NCBI RefSeq assembly: GCF_905120345.1
Contig: NZ_CAJHOA010000002.1
Span: 1 to 43,676, forward strand
Length of the DNA: 43,676 nucleotides
Direction of reading: 5' to 3'
Source of the DNA: Denitrificimonas caeni
Lineage (GTDB): Bacteria; Pseudomonadota; Gammaproteobacteria; Pseudomonadales; Pseudomonadaceae
Part shown: one piece after another, positions 33,521 through 41,685 of the stretch
How positions within the stretch are numbered: position 1 is the stretch's first letter
How the letters are laid out: each line of letters opens with the position of its first letter
The notes under the pieces: generated by a model
What the model was told of the DNA's origin: nothing
Seen by the model: the letters and a program-made list of their open reading frames with translations, nothing else
The model's database searches: none
Position numbers and translations under genes: made by a program

Positions 33521-34597
33521 GTGAAACCTATACATTCCGATAAAAAAAAATTAGCACCAAAAGTCATGGCCTCTGCAGCCAGTGGTATTATCGACATGAT
33601 TAAAAACCACGGTGGCGATGTCGAGTCTATATTAGGTAACTCAGGAATCAGCACATCTGCAATTATAAGCCCTGCGCATGAGTTAGACCTTGTAAAATAC
33701 TGCGATCTATTTGATGTCTCAGCAAAGCTCACTAACAACTATTACTTCGGTTTATCATTTGGGTCATCCTTCAAACCTAGCAAGCTTGGTGCAATTGGTT
33801 ATTTAATCATTAACTCTCCGACTCTTTCAGCAGCACTGAACAACCTGGTCAGTTACTTCCCTGCGCATCAAGACAACAGCATTGTATCGCTCACTCAAAA
33901 TCGAGGGATCTATCAACTTAATTATGAGATTACCGATCCTAGAGTGTTAAATCGACGCCAAGATGCCGAAGTATCAATAGGCATGTTTTGCAATATATTT
34001 AAGCACTGTCTTGGCGATCGATGGACCCCCATAGAAATTCACTTTTCACACCATAAAATTGATGACAGCGTAGCAATCTATGAAAAAGTATTTGGCTGCC
34101 CTGTTCTTTTCAATCAAAGTATAAATTCAATCTTATTTCGGCATTCAGAATTCAATGCCATCATGCCTAATAACGACCCTTTTCTTTTCGCAGTGCTTGA
34201 GCCAGATCTATCCAAGCGCAGGCATGCACGATCTTCGCCTGATGACCTTTTTATGGAAATTAAGCACTTTGTCAAAACAAATATTGGCGAATCGGTGCCT
34301 ACTCTGGCCAGTACGGCAAAAAACTTTTGTCTTTCTCCTGCTGATTTTCAACGTGAATTGAAAAACAAAGGTTCTTCTTTTAATGATATTTTGAAAAATA
34401 CTCGCAAAGAGCTTGCCTTAAAATACATTGGCGAAACAGATATAAAATTAACCGAAGTCGCCTTTGCATTAGGTTACTCAGAGCTGTCAGCATTTTCTCG
34501 AGCATTCAAATATTGGACGAATATGTCCCCACAGCAATATCGACAACTGGTACACGTAACAACAACCACACCAAGCACAACTCAGATCAGCAGCTAG
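33521..34597 (+). CDS. AraC-family transcriptional regulator (Arabinose_bd-like N-domain, OruR/ArgR-like)
   Basis: The 358-residue regulator has an N-terminal ligand domain of the PF12625 type (LGAIGYLIINSPTLSAALNNLVSYFPAHQD, VEIHFSHHK-like IEIHFSHHKIDDSVAIYEKVFGCPVLFNQ) and a C-terminal AraC DNA-binding domain with two helix-turn-helix units, the second reading TEVAFALGYSELSAFSRAFKYWTNMSPQQYR. The frame begins with GTG at 33521; the next in-frame ATG is at 33566 but has no ribosome site. It is divergent from the dehydrogenase-permease-kinase-lyase operon and is its likely activator, sensing ethanolamine or a pathway intermediate. P. aeruginosa uses a different class of regulator, EatR, for its eut genes. 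Confidence 0.85.
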   Translation: MKPIHSDKKKLAPKVMASAASGIIDMIKNHGGDVESILGNSGISTSAIISPAHELDLVKYCDLFDVSAKLTNNYYFGLSFGSSFKPSKLGAIGYLIINSPTLSAALNNLVSYFPAHQDNSIVSLTQNRGIYQLNYEITDPRVLNRRQDAEVSIGMFCNIFKHCLGDRWTPIEIHFSHHKIDDSVAIYEKVFGCPVLFNQSINSILFRHSEFNAIMPNNDPFLFAVLEPDLSKRRHARSSPDDLFMEIKHFVKTNIGESVPTLASTAKNFCLSPADFQRELKNKGSSFNDILKNTRKELALKYIGETDIKLTEVAFALGYSELSAFSRAFKYWTNMSPQQYRQLVHVTTTTPSTTQISS

Positions 34598-34669
34598 AGC
34601 GACCCAATGCTGAGCTAATCGTAATGTTCCTGGGCGAAAGCCTATCGATGTCAGCAGTGCGGGTATGCG

Positions 34670-34699
34670 GCAGTCGCAGGCATGGTCAGCTCCTACAAG
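34670..34699 (-). repeat. REP element between the AraC-type gene and the ligase gene
   Basis: An inverted copy of the family: GCAGTCGCAGGCATGGTCAG followed by CTCCTACAAG. It lies between two convergent genes in a 185-bp gap. Confidence 0.85.
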
Positions 34700-34782
34700 A
34701 GCACACCCCCGCCAGCAAAAACACACCCTGTCAGCCAGAACACATCATGCCAGCAAGAGCACAGCCCACCTACAGCGCGCTT

Positions 34783-36123
34783 CTAAACCTCAACCTTCTT
34801 GCGCCGATCTTTACTGTGGTTATTCGCCAGCACAGCCAGGGCGCACATCACCACAAAGGTTGCGGCATTGGCGGGGATTTGCAGATTAAAATCCACCGTT
34901 GCATGCGCCAACAAAGCAATAATCCCCATCGCCGCACCAAAACCAACCCCGCCCCGATACAACGACTTCTGCTGCCAAAGCGCTTTAAACGCCCAATACA
35001 AGGCCATCAACACAAACACAATTAAAGGCACAAAACCCAACGCCCCGTACTCAATCGCAAACTGAATATAATCATTGTGGGCTAGATCAAAGTGCAAACG
35101 GATATCTTCACCGGCATATTGCGGGAACACCGCTTCAAAACTACCCGCACCCTGCCCCGTAATCGGCTTATCCTTCGCCAACGGCAACGCATATAAAAAC
35201 ACATCACCACGAATCTCATTGGCATGCTGCACAATTTCGCCATTGACCACGGTATCGGTCAAGCGCGTACTCATCACGCGATCTTTCAAACGCTCCAAAC
35301 CAAAATACTGACTGATCACCATCACATCAATCAACACCAAACTGGCCAAGATCAAACTATTACGCAGACGGTTCTGTTTATTTCTCAGAATAAAAAAGCC
35401 ACCCACAATCGCCAGCCCAACAAAAAACGACGCATTACCACCGCGTGAATGCGTCATCACCAAGGCAATCACCATGATCACCAAAGCCAAACGCAAACGC
35501 GCTTTCGGGCCCATCAGCAATTCAATCAACTGCGACCAACTAAAAGGACGGGTATCGCGCAACGCCAACAGCAAGCCAATTCCCGCCGCCAGACACAACT
35601 CTAAATAACCGGCCATGCTATTACGGTTAATAAACGTACCGGTGGCATCGCGATTGACATAGCCGAGAAAACTTTCCATGCCAGTCAGTGACATAAAGGT
35701 GCCATAAAACGCCTGTAACGTACCACTCACCACCAAGGTGCCAAGCAATAAACTCACGCGTTTACGAGTATGGAAAATATTGATAATAACCAGAAACAGC
35801 AGCGTATAACCCACGCCAAGAAGCAATGCTTGCGCCGAAGCACCACTGTCCATCGAGAGACCCGTCAACCACTGCACCGCTACCCAAACCTGGCTCAGCA
35901 GCAACATCGCCAACATCGGCAAAGCAGGCTTGAGGGCTTTACTTTGTTTAAATACCCCGCGCCATTGACCGATCGCCCACAGCACAGCCGCCAGACCAAT
36001 AAACAGACTAAACAGACCGATTGCCCAGTCACGATTAGTGCCCACCGGTAACGGCAAACCCACCAAAATAATTAGAGTCAGTACAAGAAGGATACGATCG
36101 AGTCGAGAAGATTCAGCAGGCAT
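34783..36123 (-). CDS. O-antigen ligase/polymerase family membrane protein (Wzy_C)
   Basis: The 446-residue protein has about 11-12 membrane helices. The Wzy_C region includes AGYLELCLAAGIGLLLAL, ALVMTHSRGG and, in the long periplasmic loop, TGQGAGSFEAVFPQYAG and LAHNDYIQFAIEYG, with the loop histidine of ligases (HNDY). Members transfer lipid-linked glycans to lipid A core (WaaL) or to protein (PglL/PilO), or polymerise O-units. Which acceptor applies cannot be told here. The gene is the last of the leftward glycan cluster, 277 bp from the dehydratase gene with two REP copies in between, so it may have its own promoter. Confidence 0.85.
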   Translation of the reverse strand: MPAESSRLDRILLVLTLIILVGLPLPVGTNRDWAIGLFSLFIGLAAVLWAIGQWRGVFKQSKALKPALPMLAMLLLSQVWVAVQWLTGLSMDSGASAQALLLGVGYTLLFLVIINIFHTRKRVSLLLGTLVVSGTLQAFYGTFMSLTGMESFLGYVNRDATGTFINRNSMAGYLELCLAAGIGLLLALRDTRPFSWSQLIELLMGPKARLRLALVIMVIALVMTHSRGGNASFFVGLAIVGGFFILRNKQNRLRNSLILASLVLIDVMVISQYFGLERLKDRVMSTRLTDTVVNGEIVQHANEIRGDVFLYALPLAKDKPITGQGAGSFEAVFPQYAGEDIRLHFDLAHNDYIQFAIEYGALGFVPLIVFVLMALYWAFKALWQQKSLYRGGVGFGAAMGIIALLAHATVDFNLQIPANAATFVVMCALAVLANNHSKDRRKKVEV

Positions 36124-36248
36124 GGGATTCCGTCAGGCTATGCCAAGCGACATAGCACAGAGTGGCCACGCTTGGGTATAGTAAAAAGGCGCTAGTTTAA
36201 CAGACCCAGCGCCAAAAACACTACAACCACCCTACACATACACATCCA

Positions 36249-36390
36249 CTGTAGGAACTGGCCATACTTGCGACAGCGTTAACCCAACCCCATACAATCC
36301 CAGCAAGCACGGCGCCCTCCTGTAGGAGCTGGCCATGCCTGCGACAGCGTTAATCCAAACCATAGGTTATCAGCAAGCACCACGCCTACA
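36249..36390 (+). repeat. Tandemly duplicated 71-bp unit carrying two REP elements
   Basis: REP copies start at 36249 (diverged: GTAGGAACTGGCCATACTTG) and 36320 (GTAGGAGCTGGCCATGCCTG). Each is followed by the same tail: CGACAGCGTTAA, then a variable string, then CAGCAAGCAC at 36300 and 36371. The whole 71-bp unit is therefore duplicated head to tail. It fills most of the 277-bp gap at 36124-36400. Confidence 0.85.
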
Positions 36391-36400
36391 AAAAACCAAC

Positions 36401-38413
36401 TTACAAAACATCCACCACCGGCACACTCAACTTCTTCTGATGATAAACCAAATCCACCAATTCACCCTGCGGTGCATAGCCATCCACAGTCTGACGCAAC
36501 AGCTGACGAATCAACACACAATCGCCGCTCGCCGCCGCATTCATCAACTCCTGCAGAACAACTACCAGCTCATCCCAAGGCAAAAACGCTTCATCGGCGC
36601 GCATAATCATGCTGTGCTCGGTCGGCGAGACATTGTCGCCAATCAGCAACTCTTCATAGAGTTTTTCACCCGGACGCAGGCCGCTAAATTCGATAGCAAT
36701 TTCGCCGGAAGGATTGCTCTCACTGCGTACAGTTAAACCGGTTAGATTAATCATCTTCTCGGCCAGCTCAACAATCTTCACCGGATCGCCCATGTCCAAG
36801 ACAAACACATCACCGCCCTGGCCCATGGCACCGGCTTGAATCACCAGCTGTGACGCTTCCGGAATGGTCATAAAGTAACGGGTCATCTTTGGATGGGTTA
36901 CCGTCACTGGGCCGCCACGCTTAATTTGTCCACGAAACAATGGAATCACCGAACCCGACGAGCCCAGCACATTACCAAAGCGCACCATGGTAAAGCGGGT
37001 ATTATTCGGAAAACTCTGCTGATTACGCTCATCTCTGAATAAGCCAGACGACGCTTCTTTACTCAGCGCCTGCAAAACCATCTCAGCCAAGCGCTTAGTG
37101 CTGCCCATAATATTAGTCGGGCGCACCGCTTTGTCGGTCGAGATCAGGACAAAGTGTTCAACCTGCGCGGCAATCGCCGCCTGCGCGGTATTGAGAGTAC
37201 CAATTACATTATTCAGAATACCTTCAGCGGTATTGTGCTCGACCATCGGCACATGCTTATAAGCGGCCGCGTGGTAGAGGGTATTGACCTTCCACGCCTC
37301 CATCACTTCACGCAAGCGCTTAAGGTTACGAATCGAACCCAAAATCGGGATCAATTGCACACTTAAACCTTCTTTGCAGATCCGCTCATCCAACTCGGTT
37401 TGGATGTTGTAGAGATTAAACTCACTGTGCTCAAATAAAATCAACACCGTCGCGCCACTGGCTAAAATCTGTCGGCACAACTCCGAACCAATCGAACCGC
37501 CAGCACCGGTCACCATCACCACTTGCTGCTTAATACAACGCTCAAACAACGCCATGTGCGGCTCGACGGCATCACGGCCTAACAAGTCAGCAATATCGAC
37601 TTCCTGCAGATCCTGCACCTTCACTCGGCCACTGGCCAAATCCATAAAGCCCGGAATGGTACGCACATGCAAAGAGAACGGCTCTAAAAAGGCCAACACC
37701 TCACGCCGCCGCGCGCGTGTCGCCGACGGCATTGCCAACAGCACTTCGGTGGCACCGGTGGCGGCAATCATTTCCTGTATGTGCTGGGGTTTATAGACTT
37801 TCAGCCCAGCAATGGTGCGCGTAGCAATGGTATCGTCATCATCAATAAAGGCCACCGGGCGCATCGATTTACCCATGCGCAACGCCGTCGCCAATTGATT
37901 CCCCGCTGAGCCAGCCCCATAAATAGCCACGCGCGGCAAGCTATTGGTGTGTTTGGTAAACGGCAAATGGCCAACCGTCTCCAACCACTCGCCGAGGAAA
38001 TACTCACGCAGCAGCAAACGCAAGCCACCCAGAATAAAGATACTCAACCACCAGTAGCTCAACACTAACGAGCGTGGCACTAAGAGGTTGTCGGCCTGAA
38101 ACCAGTAAATCGCTAGGGCAAAGACCAACGCCGACAAGGTCACTGCTTTAAGAATGGCGACTAACACTTCCTTACCGGCATAGCGCATCACTGTGCGATA
38201 CAAACCAAAGTAATAAAAGGCAGGAATCGCAATCACAGGGGCCAACAAAAACAACCAACCATGCGCGCCGAACGGCTGCACAGGATGCTCAAAGCCTAAA
38301 CGCACAACATACGCCAGCCATAGCGCAAGCCACACTAAAACAATATCAGTAGTGACCTGTAAAAAACGTTTATAACGGCTGGGTAAAGCCAGTAGCCAGG
38401 CTTTTAACATCAT
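36401..38413 (-). CDS. Membrane-bound UDP-GlcNAc 4,6-dehydratase family protein (WbpM/PglF/CapD-like)
   Basis: The 670-residue protein has four N-terminal membrane helices, a first Rossmann-like domain (VAIYGAGSAGNQLATAL, residues 162-178) and a C-terminal SDR dehydratase domain with VTGAGGSIGSE (301-311), AAAYKHVPMVE, and the catalytic region STDKAVRPTNIMGSTKR with Met436 and Lys440, as in the SMK-type WbpM/FlaA1 enzymes. It turns UDP-GlcNAc into the 4-keto-6-deoxy sugar. With the aminotransferase, acetyltransferase and phosphoglycosyl transferase genes upstream it completes a route to a 4-acetamido-trideoxy sugar such as bacillosamine. Length is typical of the long form. Confidence 0.93.
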   Translation of the reverse strand: MMLKAWLLALPSRYKRFLQVTTDIVLVWLALWLAYVVRLGFEHPVQPFGAHGWLFLLAPVIAIPAFYYFGLYRTVMRYAGKEVLVAILKAVTLSALVFALAIYWFQADNLLVPRSLVLSYWWLSIFILGGLRLLLREYFLGEWLETVGHLPFTKHTNSLPRVAIYGAGSAGNQLATALRMGKSMRPVAFIDDDDTIATRTIAGLKVYKPQHIQEMIAATGATEVLLAMPSATRARRREVLAFLEPFSLHVRTIPGFMDLASGRVKVQDLQEVDIADLLGRDAVEPHMALFERCIKQQVVMVTGAGGSIGSELCRQILASGATVLILFEHSEFNLYNIQTELDERICKEGLSVQLIPILGSIRNLKRLREVMEAWKVNTLYHAAAYKHVPMVEHNTAEGILNNVIGTLNTAQAAIAAQVEHFVLISTDKAVRPTNIMGSTKRLAEMVLQALSKEASSGLFRDERNQQSFPNNTRFTMVRFGNVLGSSGSVIPLFRGQIKRGGPVTVTHPKMTRYFMTIPEASQLVIQAGAMGQGGDVFVLDMGDPVKIVELAEKMINLTGLTVRSESNPSGEIAIEFSGLRPGEKLYEELLIGDNVSPTEHSMIMRADEAFLPWDELVVVLQELMNAAASGDCVLIRQLLRQTVDGYAPQGELVDLVYHQKKLSVPVVDVL

Positions 38414-38468
38414 CTATGTCCTATTAGATTTAAAAAATTCACGGCAAACCGCCATCAACATCGAAGTG

Positions 38469-39656
38469 TTAGAGCGCTGTAGCGAGGCCCATCACGTCTT
38501 GCAGCACTGCACAGGTTTTTTCAATTTCTGCAGCGGTCAAGGTTGGGTGCACTAAAAACATCAAGCTCGTCTCACCCAACTCACGCGCCACTAACAACGG
38601 CTGAGCTGGACGGTAATCGGTGCCATCAAACGCTTTTTCTAAATACACTTCTGAACATGAACCACTAAAGCTTGGCACGCCGCGTTCGGCGATCTCGGAT
38701 AAAATACGATCACGATCCCAACCGTCTTTCAGCGCTTCAGGCTTAACAAACACATAACACTTATAGGCCGCATGCACAGTCCCTTCGGGTACGGCAGGCA
38801 CACGCAATGCCGAACACTCACGCGCCGCCGCCCAAATCGCTTCAGCATAATTTAAACGCTGCGCTTGCCACTGCGGCATACGCGTCAGCTGAATACGGCC
38901 CAACACTGCTTGCATCTCAGTCATACGCCAGTTGGTACCAAAGCTCTCATGCAACCAACGAAAACCCGGTGCATGTTCACGCTCATAGACGGCCTCATAG
39001 CTTTTGCCATGATCCTTCAGCGCCCACATGGTTTTCCACAGATCAGTATCGTTAGTAGTGACCATACCGCCTTCGCCACCGGTGGTCATGATTTTATCTT
39101 GGCAGAACGACCAAGCACCGACATGGCCAATCGAGCCAACCGGCTTGCCTTTATAAGTCGCGCCATGCGCTTGCGCACAATCTTCGATGACAAACAAATT
39201 ATGCTGTTCAGCCAACTGCATAATCGGATCCATATCACAGGGCCAACCGGCCAAGTGCACACAGATAATCGCACGGGTACGTGGGGTTAATACCGCTTCA
39301 ATCGTTGCCGCAGTAATATTTTGAGAATCAACATCGACCTCAGCAAACACCGGCACAGCACCGGCATTGACGATACTGGACACCGAGGCTAAAAAGGTAC
39401 GCGAAGTAACAATCACCTCATCGCCTTTACCGACGCCTAACGCCTGCAAAGCCACATCCAGCGCGACAGTGCCATTCATCAAAGCGATAGCATGCTGCGT
39501 ACCCGACCAAGCAGCGAACTCATTCTCAAACTCGCGGCCTTCTTGGCCCGTCCAGTAATTGACTTTGTTGGATAAAACCACATCACGTACAGCATTGGCC
39601 TCTTCTTCAGAAAAGGAGGGCCAAGGGGAGAAAGGGGTATTTAGCACACTAATCAC
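38469..39656 (-). CDS. DegT/DnrJ/EryC1/StrS-family sugar 4-aminotransferase (PglE-like)
   Basis: The 395-residue PLP aminotransferase of the sugar aminotransferase family has Schiff-base Lys188 in SFCQDKIMTTGGEGG and the aspartate motif VIEDCAQAHGATYKG (Asp159). It would aminate the 4-keto sugar made by the WbpM-like enzyme to give a UDP-4-amino-4,6-dideoxy sugar. SFCQDK, rather than the common SFxxxK with histidine, is a modest variant. It lies 55 bp upstream of the dehydratase gene in the same direction. The specific sugar cannot be read from sequence. Confidence 0.9.
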   Translation of the reverse strand: MISVLNTPFSPWPSFSEEEANAVRDVVLSNKVNYWTGQEGREFENEFAAWSGTQHAIALMNGTVALDVALQALGVGKGDEVIVTSRTFLASVSSIVNAGAVPVFAEVDVDSQNITAATIEAVLTPRTRAIICVHLAGWPCDMDPIMQLAEQHNLFVIEDCAQAHGATYKGKPVGSIGHVGAWSFCQDKIMTTGGEGGMVTTNDTDLWKTMWALKDHGKSYEAVYEREHAPGFRWLHESFGTNWRMTEMQAVLGRIQLTRMPQWQAQRLNYAEAIWAAARECSALRVPAVPEGTVHAAYKCYVFVKPEALKDGWDRDRILSEIAERGVPSFSGSCSEVYLEKAFDGTDYRPAQPLLVARELGETSLMFLVHPTLTAAEIEKTCAVLQDVMGLATAL

Positions 39657-39673
39657 CTATAAAAATAAAACAA

Positions 39674-40189
39674 CTAAAGTCCAATTTCAGCCAAAAGTTC
39701 TTTTTCAAAGCTTAAAATCTTATCACTTGGTCTTTTTTTAATAGCTTTACAATCTACACCAGCATAGATTGTCCAAGGTTCTAAGTCTTTTCTTACGATT
39801 ACACCAGCACCCACTGCCGCACCTTCACCGATAGTAACTCCTGGTAAAATAGTTACATTAGTACCAATAATCACATGTTTACCAATGTGAATCTTTGACT
39901 TTTTAACATTAGTATATTTACTTGGAACTGTTGGATTGGTAAGCCCTCCGCCTAAAAAGTCGTCACTACCGGTTACTATTCGACAGCCAGCACTCAATCC
40001 AGAAAAATCCTCCATGACAAACTCACCGCCACCAATAACGCTGCAGAAAGAGGCTATATGAACAAATTTTCCTATTACAGTTTTTTCACCAGCATTAAGA
40101 AAAACAAAGTCATCAATCTGTGAGTAATCACCAACTGTTAAATTTTCTTTATTAATTATTTTAGCTTGCTCGTAAATTTTAGCTTTCAT
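39674..40189 (-). CDS. Left-handed beta-helix (hexapeptide) sugar acyltransferase, probably N-acetylating the 4-amino sugar
   Basis: The 171-residue protein consists of hexapeptide repeats (VIGKFVHIASFCSVIGGG, IHIGKHVIIGTNVTILPGVTIGEGAAVGAGVIV) forming a left-handed beta-helix. By position it would do the PglD step, acetylating the 4-amino group. Unlike C. jejuni PglD it lacks the N-terminal Rossmann-like UDP-sugar domain, so it may be closer to VioB/WbbJ-like acyltransferases. The ATG at 40189 has AGAGG 8 bases upstream and overlaps the previous gene by 11 bp; a GTG at 40195 is less likely. The gene is clearly AT-richer than its neighbours, hinting at separate acquisition. Confidence 0.8.
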   Translation of the reverse strand: MKAKIYEQAKIINKENLTVGDYSQIDDFVFLNAGEKTVIGKFVHIASFCSVIGGGEFVMEDFSGLSAGCRIVTGSDDFLGGGLTNPTVPSKYTNVKKSKIHIGKHVIIGTNVTILPGVTIGEGAAVGAGVIVRKDLEPWTIYAGVDCKAIKKRPSDKILSFEKELLAEIGL

Positions 40190-40778
40190 TTTCACTGCCT
40201 CTAAAAGGATAAGTTGTAGCTTCGCCTTCAGCTGTTATTCCATCTTTTACTAAAACCTTTTTCACTGTCAAAAGCACAATCTTAAGATCCAACCAAAATG
40301 AGCGATTATCCACATACCAGACATCCAGCTTAAACTTATCGTCCCAGCTGATGGCATTACGGCCATTAATCTGCGCCCAACCTGTCACCCCAGGACGCGC
40401 TTCATGACGGCGATATTGTTCAGCTGAATATAAAGGTAAATATTCCATCAACAATGGACGCGGGCCGACTAGACTCATCTCACCTTTCAAGACATTCCAC
40501 AGCTCGGGTAACTCATCCAAACTACTGGAGCGCAAAAAACTACCGAAAGGTGTCATGCGCTCAGAATCGGGTAGTGGATTGCCATTGGCATCCAGCGCAT
40601 CGCGCATAGTGCGAAACTTGATCATTTCAAAGGGTTTACCGTCTTTACCTGGGCGGATCTGGCGGAACAAGACCGGTGAGCCGAGCTTGCGGCTGATTTG
40701 CCAGGCGACGATGGCGATAACGGGGCTGAGGATTAGTAAGCCGAAAAATGATGCAACAATATCGAAAAGACGTTTCAA
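40179..40778 (-). CDS. Small monotopic phosphoglycosyl transferase (PglC/WcaJ C-domain type)
   Basis: The 199-residue minimal-domain phosphoglycosyl transferase has a re-entrant membrane helix (LFDIVASFFGLLILSPVIAI), the cofactor region FRTMRDA, and the catalytic Asp88-Glu89 pair in SSSLDELPELWNVLKGEMSLVGPRP. It moves a sugar-1-phosphate from UDP-sugar to undecaprenyl phosphate, the first membrane step of glycan assembly. Together with the PglF-, PglE- and PglD-like genes it suggests a UDP-diacetylbacillosamine-like substrate. It is the first gene of this leftward cluster; no dedicated promoter was identified in the 14 bp to the SecB-like gene, so readthrough from the toxin-antitoxin operon is possible. 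Confidence 0.93.
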   Translation of the reverse strand: MKRLFDIVASFFGLLILSPVIAIVAWQISRKLGSPVLFRQIRPGKDGKPFEMIKFRTMRDALDANGNPLPDSERMTPFGSFLRSSSLDELPELWNVLKGEMSLVGPRPLLMEYLPLYSAEQYRRHEARPGVTGWAQINGRNAISWDDKFKLDVWYVDNRSFWLDLKIVLLTVKKVLVKDGITAEGEATTYPFRGSENES

Positions 40779-40792
40779 ACTATGTAACCTTT

Positions 40793-41248
40793 TTAAGATT
40801 CTTTATCCGAATCGGCTCTTTGCAGACTTTTAAAATCGAGGCTAGGCAGCATCAAAGGCCCAAATTTCTGTCGAGACGATAATGTTAAAAGTTGCTCGCG
40901 CACCGTAGAATACAATATTGAGGTTGCATTAACTACAAGCTCATGCTGGAAACTATCTGTTAGCTCTTCCTTCTCGTTACAAACAAAAACGCCATCCAGA
41001 GCAACAACGAACTTATAAGGGAAGTCCTTTTCTTGGTAACTCAACTGTAGACTCATAACAAAAGCATATTGAGACGCTACTTCTTGAGTTTCTGGCTCCC
41101 CCACAGTGATCGTTGTTTGAATTTTATTAGCAGACGGAACCCAGTAAGGCGATGACGGCTCTTTTCCTACCAACTGCTCACTGTCAACAGACTCAAGTTG
41201 CAAATGACTATAGTGGTAATGCTTCAACTGTAACGCTGAGAGCTTCAT
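40793..41248 (-). CDS. SecB-like chaperone of a toxin-antitoxin-chaperone operon
   Basis: The 151-residue protein has the SecB fold pattern: beta-strand text ASQYAFVMSLQLSYQEKDFPYKFVVALDGVFVCNEKEE, then the helix and ending NATSILYSTVREQLLTLSSRQKFGPLMLPSLDFKSL, which parallels [30 protein letters not shown] of E. coli SecB. It is divergent from housekeeping SecB and starts in an ATGA overlap with the antitoxin gene, with AAGGAA before it, so production is coupled. In known systems such as M. tuberculosis Rv1955-1957 a dedicated SecB-like chaperone protects the antitoxin from aggregation and proteolysis. Function here is inferred from that architecture. Confidence 0.78.
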   Translation of the reverse strand: MKLSALQLKHYHYSHLQLESVDSEQLVGKEPSSPYWVPSANKIQTTITVGEPETQEVASQYAFVMSLQLSYQEKDFPYKFVVALDGVFVCNEKEELTDSFQHELVVNATSILYSTVREQLLTLSSRQKFGPLMLPSLDFKSLQRADSDKES

Positions 41249-41685
41249 GCTTGTATTCCTTGCAACTCATCAGACGAACTGTATGTTTGCCACCTAACCG
41301 CTGGCTGACTGAACTGTTTCCAATTGGCTCTATTTAGGTCTTGGGCAGTCTGCAGCATTGCCTCAACTTCAAGGTGTTTTAGCTTAGTAACGGCAACTTC
41401 TTTTTGACGCGCGCCAACTCGATCAAAAGCAATATCAAACTCAATATTTAATGCTTCACAAACATCAAACAAAGTTTTCAGTGTCAGATTAGAGCCTCCA
41501 TGCAACACCTTACTTACACGACTCGTTTTCCAGCCTAACTTATCAGCAAGCGCTTTTTGAGTTATTCCACTATCTACAACAGCACTTGCCAAACTAACAG
41601 CGACCTCTTGTGCTTTTAGTTCAAAGCGAAAATCCTGATCTTCTAGGGATTCTTGCCACAATTCGGCCAATTGATTACTTAACAT
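41245..41685 (-). CDS. HigA-like antitoxin with long C-terminal tail (candidate chaperone-addiction region)
   Basis: The 146-residue protein has a helix-turn-helix domain (residues about 27-83: GITQKALADKLGWKTSRVSKVLHGGSNLTLKTLFDVCEAL) of the XRE/HigA type for toxin neutralisation and operon repression. About 60 residues follow, ending in NWKQFSQPAVRWQTYSSSDE, rich in aromatic residues (Trp122, Phe125, Trp132, Tyr135). In chaperone-dependent antitoxins such a C-terminal ChAD segment makes the antitoxin unstable and is the chaperone's binding site, so this tail is the candidate. GGAGG lies 6 bases before the ATG; it overlaps the toxin gene by 11 bp. Confidence 0.82.
   Translation of the reverse strand: MLSNQLAELWQESLEDQDFRFELKAQEVAVSLASAVVDSGITQKALADKLGWKTSRVSKVLHGGSNLTLKTLFDVCEALNIEFDIAFDRVGARQKEVAVTKLKHLEVEAMLQTAQDLNRANWKQFSQPAVRWQTYSSSDELQGIQA

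Noticed and set aside
40793-41248. Reading the third TA gene as an unrelated hypothetical protein
   Set aside because: The order of strands, the DGVF...RE...F-x-PLMLP-x-x-DF pattern and the operon position all fit a SecB-like chaperone.
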